64,000 bases of DNA from Candidatus Enterococcus moelleringii (lineage in GTDB: Bacteria; Bacillota; Bacilli; Lactobacillales; Enterococcaceae): assembly GCF_017377575.1 (NCBI RefSeq), contig NZ_JAFREM010000031.1, positions 1 through 64,000 of the forward strand, read 5' to 3'. The first letter of the stretch is position 1, and every line of letters starts with the position of its first letter. The translations under genes were made by a program, and so were the position numbers. Below the pieces are notes generated by a model. The model worked only from the letters and a program-made list of their open reading frames with translations, made no database searches and had not been told where the DNA came from. Positions 43,648 through 50,973 of the stretch are shown one piece after another.

Positions 43648-45680
43648 TTACTCACCTCTTTAAAATAATCATTATTTTCAAAAGAATTTTCCATGAACCG
43701 ATACAGCTGTTCACTGGAGGAAATTTCTTTGATTTGCTGCAGTGTTTCACTGGCTAACAAAATATGATTGAGCCGTAACAGCCATTCAACGTGCTGATTC
43801 TCCCTCGATGGTGCTAACGTGATGATCATTTTCATCGGCTCTTGATTCGGCAGCATGACTGGATCTTGAAGTAAAACCACTTGATAATCCGGTTGGAGAA
43901 CACCGAATTCTGGCTTTGCATGGGGCAGATAAGTATCCTTGGCAATCATCATGAAGGGATAATCCTCTTTGAAAATGTCATAAACGACATTGATATATTC
44001 CTGGGTGACACTGCCTCTAGCTTTTAATAAATCAAACGCTTGTTTGAATACTTCTTCCCATGTCGTTGCCTGAGAAAAAGAAAATTTCTCTGGTTTCAAC
44101 TGAAAAAAGTGTTCCTGTACTTCTAACAGTGCTTGTTCTTTTTGATAGAATCGCTCAATTCGTTCAAGGGCATCCTCTTTTTTACGATCAGGAAACAAAT
44201 CATCTAAGAAACGATACAATTCCTTGGTTTTTTTCTTCACGTCTTGATTGATGGCCAAGGTCACTTTTTGCTTGATTTCCTCTTTTGCCTGTTTATCTAA
44301 AAAGGACGGAATAAGAAAAGTCGTAATTTCAGAATGAATCGGTACTGTGGTAAACAGAAAATCTGGTTTGATAGAGCTTTTAGCAACTTCATTGATGGCG
44401 TAAGCCCCGATAAACTCGATAGCCGGAAACAAGCGCTTCAATGTTTCTAACAACATTTTTGAAATTGACATACCGCTGCGACACAGCACCATAGCGGTGA
44501 AGGTCTTTTGTTCTTCAATGTGTTGGGTGCTTTGCATTGAGCTGATAACGATCATGGCGATAAAGGCGATCTCTTCATCAGGAAAGTGGCAATTCACGAC
44601 TTGTTCAATTTGAGAGACCCCTTCACTGATTTTGTCATAGAGTATTGGATATTCTTCGTGAATTCTTTCCGTTAATGGATTGCGGATATTTACGTTCAAC
44701 AAGCAACGGAAAATTGCCGGCCGCAAATGCAGCAGCAGTTTGTTTTTTAATTCCTGGGTATCCGTAAATTGCATCACACAATCTTCTTTTAAAAAGGTAA
44801 TAAAGGTATCGATGGCCGTATTTACTTCACTGCTTTTAAAAACCTCATTGTTTGATTGAACGAACGTAGCTGATAAAATCTGCATCACCATATGGAGCAA
44901 ATCCGTTTCATTCAAATTTTCAAAGCCGCGAAAAATGTGAGTGTAAATTGGGTATTCTTTTGTGTTGTCTAAATCATAATTGTCCAATGGAAACTGCCAG
45001 CTGGTTTTGAAGTGCTGCGCTCGACGAATCAGCAAACTCAGCAAAACCGGCAATTCTTCCATACTTTCTTCGGTAAACGTGACATGGGCTTGTTCTTGAC
45101 AATGAATCAGACGATTTCGTAAAAGTAAAAGTTCATTTTCTTTGATGTATCCCGTATCCAATAATAAGTAACGTCCGTAAGGTTTGCGAAGAATCTTTTT
45201 GATAATCAGCAAGAGTTCATTTCGTAAATTAAATTCAGAACCGAATAAATAGTAGCCTTTCTTTCGCGAATACTTAACATAGATATCTTTTTTCTCCAGC
45301 TCCAGCTTCAAGCGCTTAATGTCAGCTAAAGCAGTATTTTTACTGACAATCAGTTGATCAGCTAATTCTTGTAAATTAAGATCCAGCTCGCTAAAAATTA
45401 AATGCAGAAACAATAAATCCCTACGACAGCCTACTTCATAATAAGCCGACATTTTTATTTGGTTGTATTTCAAATAACGGTAGCAGCGATCCCGATCAAC
45501 TTCAGAAATACTTACTTGCCCTCCTTCCGAAATAAAATTCGTTTTTAACAACTGATTAATCTGCATTAAAGCCTCTACAATGCTTTGTTCAGAAGCTTCG
45601 TACTTGGCAACAAACTCTTTTAACTCCAACTGATGTTGCTGTACACTTTCTTGAATGATTTGGATTTCCAATTCTTTCAT
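43641..45680 (-). CDS. PRD-containing transcriptional regulator with EIIB- and EIIA-like domains (MtlR/ManR type)
   Basis: About 679 residues. Helix-turn-helix part (about 90-140, LADQLIVSKNTALADIKRL), two PRD domains (about 170-280 and 295-400, with HIFRGFENLNE and LHLRPAIFRCL), an EIIB-Gat-like domain with a cysteine in VLCRSGMSISKML (about 405) and a C-terminal EIIA-2-like domain with TYLPHAKPE. Such proteins are DNA-binding activators whose activity is set by PTS phosphorylation. It leads the operon it probably controls. The ATG at 45680 is chosen because GAGGTG lies seven bases before it; the open frame extends five codons further to a GTG. Confidence 0.87.
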   Translation of the reverse strand: MKELEIQIIQESVQQHQLELKEFVAKYEASEQSIVEALMQINQLLKTNFISEGGQVSISEVDRDRCYRYLKYNQIKMSAYYEVGCRRDLLFLHLIFSELDLNLQELADQLIVSKNTALADIKRLKLELEKKDIYVKYSRKKGYYLFGSEFNLRNELLLIIKKILRKPYGRYLLLDTGYIKENELLLLRNRLIHCQEQAHVTFTEESMEELPVLLSLLIRRAQHFKTSWQFPLDNYDLDNTKEYPIYTHIFRGFENLNETDLLHMVMQILSATFVQSNNEVFKSSEVNTAIDTFITFLKEDCVMQFTDTQELKNKLLLHLRPAIFRCLLNVNIRNPLTERIHEEYPILYDKISEGVSQIEQVVNCHFPDEEIAFIAMIVISSMQSTQHIEEQKTFTAMVLCRSGMSISKMLLETLKRLFPAIEFIGAYAINEVAKSSIKPDFLFTTVPIHSEITTFLIPSFLDKQAKEEIKQKVTLAINQDVKKKTKELYRFLDDLFPDRKKEDALERIERFYQKEQALLEVQEHFFQLKPEKFSFSQATTWEEVFKQAFDLLKARGSVTQEYINVVYDIFKEDYPFMMIAKDTYLPHAKPEFGVLQPDYQVVLLQDPVMLPNQEPMKMIITLAPSRENQHVEWLLRLNHILLASETLQQIKEISSSEQLYRFMENSFENNDYFKEVSKC

Positions 45681-45735
45681 CAACCTGCACCTCACACTAT
45701 TTATATTAAATTAGATTTCCCCGAATTCTCAGGAG

Positions 45736-45780
45736 TTCATCACAACTTGAAAACGTTATCAAACATTCAGTTGTGATGAA
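45736..45780. promoter_or_regulatory. Hyphenated 12-bp inverted repeat upstream of the PTS operon
   Basis: TTCATCACAACT (45736-45747) and AGTTGTGATGAA (45769-45780) are exact reverse complements, 21 bp apart, about 55-100 bases upstream of the regulator start. The spacing of about three helical turns between half-site starts fits a dimeric activator such as the PRD regulator encoded next to it. A cre site fills the space between the arms. Operator role is inferred. Confidence 0.6.
45748..45761 (+). promoter_or_regulatory. CcpA-binding cre site
   Basis: TGAAAACGTTATCA matches the cre consensus TGWAANCGNTNWCA at every position on the plus strand. It lies in the centre of the inverted repeat before a PTS operon, where carbon catabolite repression by CcpA is expected. 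Confidence 0.75.
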
Positions 45781-45857
45781 GCAAGTTTTTTCCTGTTCTA
45801 ACACTATTTTTGCCGCTTTCCTTCATAAAACTCCCCTCCTTTTTGGGTTCATAAAAA

Positions 45858-45903
45858 AATACAAAAAAAAGGAGTCCTCTGTCCCCAGAAAACTCCCTTT
45901 TAT
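45858..45903 (-). terminator. Second terminator hairpin downstream of tRNA-Arg
   Basis: On the minus strand AAAAGGGAGT (45901-45892) pairs, with one bulge, with ACTCCTTTT (45875-45867), followed by a T-rich stretch reaching 45863. It is the second hairpin after the tRNA gene, ahead of the PTS operon, and may insulate it from read-through. Confidence 0.65.
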
Positions 45904-45925
45904 AAAAGATTTATACTATTGGCCC

Positions 45926-45962
45926 AAAAACAGCCCCCTTAAACTCTAAAGGGGCTGTTTTT
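45926..45962. terminator. Terminator of tRNA-Arg
   Basis: AAAAACAGCCCC (45926-45937) and GGGGCTGTTTTT (45951-45962) form a 12-bp perfect stem with flanking A and T runs in the arms, so it works in both directions. It lies eight bases past the tRNA 3' end. Confidence 0.85.
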
Positions 45963-45969
45963 AAGAAGA

Positions 45970-46043
45970 CGTCCTTGACTGGAATCGAACCAGCGACCTA
46001 TCGCTTAGGAGGCGATTGCTCTATCCTACTGAGCTACAAGGAC
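45970..46043 (-). tRNA. tRNA-Arg (anticodon CCU)
   Basis: The minus strand reads GTCCTTGTAGCTCAGTAGGA and folds as a cloverleaf: acceptor stem GTCCTTG/CAAGGAC with discriminator G, D arm, anticodon stem ATCGC/GCGAT with loop CTCCTAA (anticodon CCT, codon AGG), and T arm with GGTTCGATTCC. CCA is not encoded. Preceded by a good promoter and followed by two terminators. Confidence 0.95.
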
Positions 46044-46053
46044 ATACTTCTAT

Positions 46054-46082
46054 ATTTTAGCGATTTCGGACTGCTTGCGCAA
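46054..46082 (-). promoter_or_regulatory. Promoter of tRNA-Arg
   Basis: Minus strand TTGCGC (46082-46077), 17-base spacer, TAAAAT (46059-46054), 11 bases before the tRNA 5' end. It sits in the short gap after the helicase gene. Confidence 0.65.
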
Positions 46083-46093
46083 GAGAAAAAAAG

Positions 46094-47269
46094 TTATTTA
46101 CGTTTTTTTCCTTTGCTTTTCTTTTTTTTACTCTTTGGATCAGGATGAACTTCTGGTTTCTCAGTCGTTAAGGCACCACCGAATATATACACAGGCTCTA
46201 TGGTGATACCTAATTTTTTAGCCGTCTTTTTAGCTTCGGCTAATTCCGGCGGCGTTACGAAAGAAATGACGATCCCTTCATTCCCCATCCGACCTACGCG
46301 GCCAGCTCGATGCAGATAGCTTTCTTCACTTTTAGGAAAATCTACATTAACCACAAATGGCATGGCATCAATATCCAATCCACGACTAGCAATATCAGTG
46401 GTTAGTAAACCAACTAGCTGATGCTTTTTCAGTTTTTCAATCGCTTGTTTTCTTAATTGCTTGTTTTGATCGGACGCTAGACTAGCCACAGGCAATTTAT
46501 GGAAAAGCAGCTTTTCTTCAGCCGCGCCTAGATCGCTTAGCTGATTAAAGAATAATAATCCCCAAAATGCGGGAATGTTCAATAAACGTCGTAAGTTGTC
46601 TACTTTCTTTCGTTCACTGGTTTCTAGATAAAAATGTGCCACATCACCTTGACTAGTGTCCTCATGGCTGACATCCACTACCACTAAATCTTCATCGATC
46701 TGTTGAATTTCGGTTAAAACTTTGTCAGCTGTAGCTGAAAAATACAAACGTTGAATCGTTTGCGGCAGACTTTTCAAGATTCGCTGGATCAACTGCAGAT
46801 TTTGTCCGTGAATCAGTTGATCGACTTCATCGAAAACAACCGTTTTAAATTGATGACTTTTCAGTTTCTTGCTGGTCATCAGTTCCATTACTCGACCTGG
46901 CGTTCCTACGATGACCTCTGGCTTTTTCTTTAAGGCATCCTGTTGGCGTTTAATGTTTGCTCCGCCAATTAGCGAAGTTACCTTGATTTCGGAGCCCTTC
47001 AGCCAAGTCCGCGCGACTTCCACTACTTGCATCGCCAGTTCCTGCGATGAAGTCAAAATCAGCAGCTGGTTGGCTTCTTTCGGCTGCAGTTGATTAATTA
47101 AGGGCAAAAGATAAGCTAAGGTTTTGCCGCTGCCAGTAGGTGCAACTCCGACTAAATTCTTTCCAGCCGTAATAGGTTCAAATACTTCGGTCTGAATCAA
47201 TGATGGGTCTGTAAAACCAGCTGCTTGCCAGTTTTCTTGTAGAAATGGTGTTAATTGTTGGTTATCCAT
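46094..47269 (-). CDS. DEAD-box-type RNA helicase with DEVD motif
   Basis: 391 residues. Motif I APTGSGKT (about 43-50), Ia and Ib blocks (SSQELAMQV, GTPGRVMEL), motif II DEVD instead of DEAD, motif III SAT, and the C-terminal RecA domain with TDIASRGLDID and HRAGRVGRMG. The last 20 residues are almost all Lys, Ser and Pro and probably bind RNA. Single core without extra domains, like YfmL/CshC-type enzymes of Firmicutes involved in ribosome assembly or mRNA handling. The gene upstream ends eight bases before its start. Confidence 0.88.
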   Translation of the reverse strand: MDNQQLTPFLQENWQAAGFTDPSLIQTEVFEPITAGKNLVGVAPTGSGKTLAYLLPLINQLQPKEANQLLILTSSQELAMQVVEVARTWLKGSEIKVTSLIGGANIKRQQDALKKKPEVIVGTPGRVMELMTSKKLKSHQFKTVVFDEVDQLIHGQNLQLIQRILKSLPQTIQRLYFSATADKVLTEIQQIDEDLVVVDVSHEDTSQGDVAHFYLETSERKKVDNLRRLLNIPAFWGLLFFNQLSDLGAAEEKLLFHKLPVASLASDQNKQLRKQAIEKLKKHQLVGLLTTDIASRGLDIDAMPFVVNVDFPKSEESYLHRAGRVGRMGNEGIVISFVTPPELAEAKKTAKKLGITIEPVYIFGGALTTEKPEVHPDPKSKKKKSKGKKRK

Positions 47270-47277
47270 AATTTCCT

Positions 47278-48279
47278 CTATTTCTCATCGGCATCAAAAA
47301 CGATGCCTGCGCTTTTTCTCATATCATATAATACTTGGTTTACGTTGCGGGCTAATTCTACCCATTCTTCATACAGCAATCCTAAATCACGGTCTTCAGG
47401 ATTCATCATAACCTTGGCAAAGACTTCCGCTTCTTCAATCATCGGATTTTCTAATTGCTGCACTGGTAATTTTTCACGACGCTTGTGGTTGCGATCGTGG
47501 AAAACTGCTTCATCAATGGAGTTGATGGCATTCATTTCCAAGGTTCCGTTGTCTAAATAAATTTCTGCTTTTTGGAAGCTGTCATTAATTTTTCCCGTGC
47601 GAATCGACACATCAAAATCATCATAACGCAGAATACCATAGCCTAGGCCATCCACTCCTGTCGAGATCAGCTGGCTGAAATAATGACTCTCTTTAGGCAT
47701 TCCAAACCAAGCTAGTGCGGCATAAATAGGATAAACACCTAAATCGACTAGCGCCCCGCCAGAAAAATGCGGAGAAAAGATATTTGGCACTTCACCGTCT
47801 AGAACCAGGTCATAACGAGAAGAGTATTTGGAAAAACTGAAATCTGCTCCCAAAATACGATCCTTTAGCGGTAAGAAATCAGCCACCGTTTTAAAGGCTT
47901 TCTCATGAATGTTTCTAGCTGCTTCAAAGAAAAATACTCGCTTTTCGTTAGCCAATTGAATGATTTCATCCATTTCCTTGGGTGTGGAAAAGGCTGGTTT
48001 TTCGACAATTACATTTTTCCCAGCTAAAATGGCCACCTTTGCTTGTTCAAAATGCAAACTGTTAGGAGAAGCAATATAGATTGTATCAAGATGAGCAATA
48101 TTAAAAAAGGTTGACAGATCCACCGCATATTCAACATCTCCATAGCGTTCGCCAAATTCTTGAGCGGTTTCTAAACGTCTAGAATAGACCGCTGTCAGCT
48201 GGTACTTTCCTGTCGCTATCGCTGCTTCGACAAATTGGTGGGTAATCCAATTTGTACCGATAATTCCTAAATTGATCAT
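47278..48279 (-). CDS. Gfo/Idh/MocA family oxidoreductase
   Basis: About 333 residues from the ATG at 48279 (AAGGTGG seven bases upstream; the open frame starts six codons earlier). N-terminal Rossmann fold with LGIIGTNWITHQFVEAA and IYIASPNSLHFEQAKVAI; the E-K-P motif is in NVIVEKPAFST (about 90-100). The C-terminal domain is alpha/beta with GGALVDLGVYPIYAALAWFG. These enzymes oxidise or reduce sugars and polyols with NAD(P). Substrate not readable. Confidence 0.88.
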   Translation of the reverse strand: MINLGIIGTNWITHQFVEAAIATGKYQLTAVYSRRLETAQEFGERYGDVEYAVDLSTFFNIAHLDTIYIASPNSLHFEQAKVAILAGKNVIVEKPAFSTPKEMDEIIQLANEKRVFFFEAARNIHEKAFKTVADFLPLKDRILGADFSFSKYSSRYDLVLDGEVPNIFSPHFSGGALVDLGVYPIYAALAWFGMPKESHYFSQLISTGVDGLGYGILRYDDFDVSIRTGKINDSFQKAEIYLDNGTLEMNAINSIDEAVFHDRNHKRREKLPVQQLENPMIEEAEVFAKVMMNPEDRDLGLLYEEWVELARNVNQVLYDMRKSAGIVFDADEK

Positions 48280-48293
48280 TCTTATTCCACCTT

Positions 48294-49025
48294 TCAAAGA
48301 TTAGGATCGATAAACGGTTGCGTTAAATCAAAAGGTACTTCCCCCAGCAACTCAATCGTTGATTCATCTACTTCACAATTATACGCTAAAATCGTCACGC
48401 CGTCTTGCTTGGCTTGTGCAACTGCCTGAAAAAATTCTGGCTGCATCGCCTGATGAATCGTCGCCACTTTGATCTTGGAAAATTGCACAATAAACAACAA
48501 ATAGCTGTGATAGCCAGCAGCAGTTGCCTCGATCAGCTCTAATACATGTTTTTTTCCTCTCAGGGTAGGCGCATCTGGAAAGGCTCCGATCCCTTGATTT
48601 TCCAGCGTTAATCCTTTTACCTCAACAAAACCCTTTTCTCCTTGATCCGTTTCAAAATACATATCAAATTTCGACTTTCCATAACGATATTCCCGTTTCA
48701 GATAAATAATTTCTCCCATCAATTTAGGGAGGACAATCTTTTTCTGCAGCAACCCCTCAGCTGCTAAGTCGTTGGGGATTTGGGAATCAATATTGATCCA
48801 CCTATCACCCTTTTTCACTGCAATCAAATCGTAATCGGTTTTTCTTTTAGGAGAAGGTACATAATCTAAGGCGACCAAAGCTTCCGGCAGCAGCACTTCC
48901 TTGCCTCTGCCAGTATTTTTCACATGGACAACCACTGTTTTCCCAGTCTCTACCAAACGACAATGAGCAATAAAACGATTAGGGCGCTCAATAAAATACG
49001 CCAATTGAATATTCGAATACTCCAT
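48294..49025 (-). CDS. sfsA: SfsA family protein (sugar fermentation stimulation protein)
   Basis: About 243 residues. FIERPNRFIAHCRLVETGKT at the N terminus has the OB-like DNA-binding part; VHVKNTGRGKEVLLP, YRYGKSKFDMYFE and GFVEVKGLTLE (nuclease-like D/E-x-K pattern) followed by FPDAPTLRGKKH are the family blocks. SfsA binds DNA in E. coli; its true role is not known and a nuclease activity has been suggested from the fold. ATG at 49025 used rather than a TTG three codons earlier. Confidence 0.88.
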   Translation of the reverse strand: MEYSNIQLAYFIERPNRFIAHCRLVETGKTVVVHVKNTGRGKEVLLPEALVALDYVPSPKRKTDYDLIAVKKGDRWINIDSQIPNDLAAEGLLQKKIVLPKLMGEIIYLKREYRYGKSKFDMYFETDQGEKGFVEVKGLTLENQGIGAFPDAPTLRGKKHVLELIEATAAGYHSYLLFIVQFSKIKVATIHQAMQPEFFQAVAQAKQDGVTILAYNCEVDESTIELLGEVPFDLTQPFIDPNL

Positions 49026-49131
49026 CTTTATCAAATTCCTTTAAAATTATTAAATACTCCTTAAGCCCGATAGTCACCAGGCACTCTTTATTATATAGTA
49101 AAATGGAAGATTATTGGGAAGGAGCTTTTTG

Positions 49132-49482
49132 ATGAAAAGAAAATGGCATGTTTTTCTAGGTGCTTCTGTTGTGGCTGGCGCGTTAGGTTTGTTCCTGCGC
49201 AAAGAGGAGGCTGTGTCTGAAGATCCCAGCTTGCTTTATGTCGGCTCGTGGTCGTTTTTTCATCCTAAAGAAGCTAAGCATCACGTGCTGACCATTTATC
49301 CAGACTTATCCATGAACATTGATGGAAAAGAAATTGCTTATCATTTGGTTGAGCTAACGAAAAATAAACTAACGATTCAAGATCAATTCGGCTATCATTT
49401 AATCATTCATACAGAAAATGGTGTTCCAACAACGCTATACGACGAAGCAGATGATGTTTCGTTCCCAATTTCTGGCGTATAA
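49132..49482 (+). CDS. DUF4828 domain protein, membrane-anchored
   Basis: About 116 residues from the ATG at 49132, with AAGGAG seven bases upstream. MKRKWHVFLGASVVAGALGL is a single N-terminal membrane anchor or signal segment; the rest (LYVGSWSFFHPKEAKHHVL and FGYHLIIHTENG) matches the DUF4828 pattern as I know it in enterococci and lactobacilli, likely a small beta-barrel outside the membrane. Function unknown. Monocistronic with its own terminator. Confidence 0.75.
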   Translation: MKRKWHVFLGASVVAGALGLFLRKEEAVSEDPSLLYVGSWSFFHPKEAKHHVLTIYPDLSMNIDGKEIAYHLVELTKNKLTIQDQFGYHLIIHTENGVPTTLYDEADDVSFPISGV

Positions 49483-49488
49483 AGAATA

Positions 49489-49528
49489 AAAATTCTGTTG
49501 CAGGTTCTCCCGCAACAGAATTTTTTTG
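49489..49528. terminator. Bidirectional terminator between DUF4828 gene and gltD
   Basis: AAAATTCTGTTGC (49489-49501) pairs with GCAACAGAATTTT (49512-49524), with T runs on both strands. It ends both converging genes. Confidence 0.9.
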
Positions 49529-49531
49529 TTT

Positions 49532-50971
49532 TTATTGATAAACTAATGCTCGTAACATTTGATCGACTGTTTCGGCAGCTTTGCGGCCTTCACGAATCGC
49601 CCAAATAACTAAGCTTGGTCCCCGTCTGGCATCACCCGCTACAAAAACATGTTCATTGTCAGTGGTGTAATCATCATAAATCTCATGAACATCAAAACCA
49701 TCCAACAAACGCTGTTCGGCCCCGGTAAAGCCCATTGCTAACAATACTAAATCAGCTTTTAGCACCATTTCTGTTCCAGCTACCGGCTGGAAGCTTCCAT
49801 CGACTTGAGTTGTTTCAATTGCAATAACTTGCCCCCGTTCAGCTCCGATGAAGGAAGTGGTTGAAGTACTATAGTAAGTTAGCTGATCTTCATTGGCAGC
49901 CAGCCCTTCTTCTTGGCCATAACCTGTCCGGTTAATCATCGGGTATTCCGGCCAAGGATTTGCAGCTGTACGAGACGGCGGCAATTGCGGTGTAATTTCC
50001 AACTGTTTCACTGATGCGGCTCCTTGGCGAATAGCTGAACCGATACAATCATTACCAGTATCTCCGCCGCCGATTACAACGACATGTTTGCCTGCTAATT
50101 TCTTGCTGGTTGCTTCTTTGCCATGCTTCAGTACATCTTTCGTACATTCAGTTAGATAATCAACTGCAAATTGAACTCCGTGTAATTCACGACCAGGTAC
50201 TTTCAAGTCCCGCGGCACGCTGGCACCACTTGTGACAAGTACACGGTCGTATTGACTTTGTAATTCTTCACCAGTGATATCCACACCGATTTCGGTACTC
50301 AAGATAAATTGAATGCCTACTTCTTCCATCACCTTGATACGACGTTCAACGACATCTTTGTCTAGTTTCATATTCGGAATGCCGTACATTAACAATCCAC
50401 CAGCACGATCACTGCGTTCATAAACCGTTACGTTATGACCTAATTGGTTTAAGCGCCAAGCGGCGGACAAACCAGCAGGGCCTGAACCCACTACTGCTAC
50501 TTTGAAATTGGTTCGTTCAACCGGCAAGCCAGTCTCTTTGACCCAATCATTTTCAAAGGCATTATCAATAATAAAGCGCTCATTGTCGTGAATGGTTACT
50601 CCAGAGCCGTTCAAGCCTTCAGTACAGGCTTTTTCACAAGGAGCGGGACAAACCCGTCCAGTCATCTCTGGCAGCGGGTTGGTCTTCACTAAACGGTCAA
50701 AGGCCTTCTTAAACTCGCCGCGATAAACTAAGTCATTCCATTCAGGAATTAAGTTATCGTTGGGACAGCCGGACACAGCTCGTTTGCCGCCGTAAAAAAT
50801 ACCCGTATGACAGAAAGGAATACCGCAGCTCATACAACGAGCAGCTTGCTCCTGGCGTTCTTCAGCAGTTAGTGGTACTTGTAATTCATTCCAGTCTTGC
50901 ACTCGTTCTTCGACTGGGCGGTAGGGATTATCTTTGCGGGCATATTTTAGGAAACCAAATGGATCTGCCAT
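49532..50971 (-). CDS. gltD: Glutamate synthase (NADPH) small subunit GltD
   Basis: 479 residues. N-terminal Fe-S cluster region with CMSCGIPFC and SGCPNDNLIPEWNDL, then CPAPCEKAC; FAD-binding VAVVGSGPAGLSAAWRLNQL (about 150) and NADPH-binding VVVIGGGDTGNDC (about 285); the last FAD block is VFVAGDARRGPSLVIWAI. It passes electrons from NADPH to the large subunit, which makes glutamate from 2-oxoglutarate and glutamine. Start ATG after AAAGGAG, two bases after gltB. Confidence 0.95.
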   Translation of the reverse strand: MADPFGFLKYARKDNPYRPVEERVQDWNELQVPLTAEERQEQAARCMSCGIPFCHTGIFYGGKRAVSGCPNDNLIPEWNDLVYRGEFKKAFDRLVKTNPLPEMTGRVCPAPCEKACTEGLNGSGVTIHDNERFIIDNAFENDWVKETGLPVERTNFKVAVVGSGPAGLSAAWRLNQLGHNVTVYERSDRAGGLLMYGIPNMKLDKDVVERRIKVMEEVGIQFILSTEIGVDITGEELQSQYDRVLVTSGASVPRDLKVPGRELHGVQFAVDYLTECTKDVLKHGKEATSKKLAGKHVVVIGGGDTGNDCIGSAIRQGAASVKQLEITPQLPPSRTAANPWPEYPMINRTGYGQEEGLAANEDQLTYYSTSTTSFIGAERGQVIAIETTQVDGSFQPVAGTEMVLKADLVLLAMGFTGAEQRLLDGFDVHEIYDDYTTDNEHVFVAGDARRGPSLVIWAIREGRKAAETVDQMLRALVYQ

Positions 50972-50973
50972 GT

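Noticed and set aside
45681-45735. TATAAA near 45700 as the promoter of the PTS operon
   Set aside because: It would place the transcription start almost on the ribosome binding site and has no -35; I could not find a convincing promoter, which may depend on an activator.
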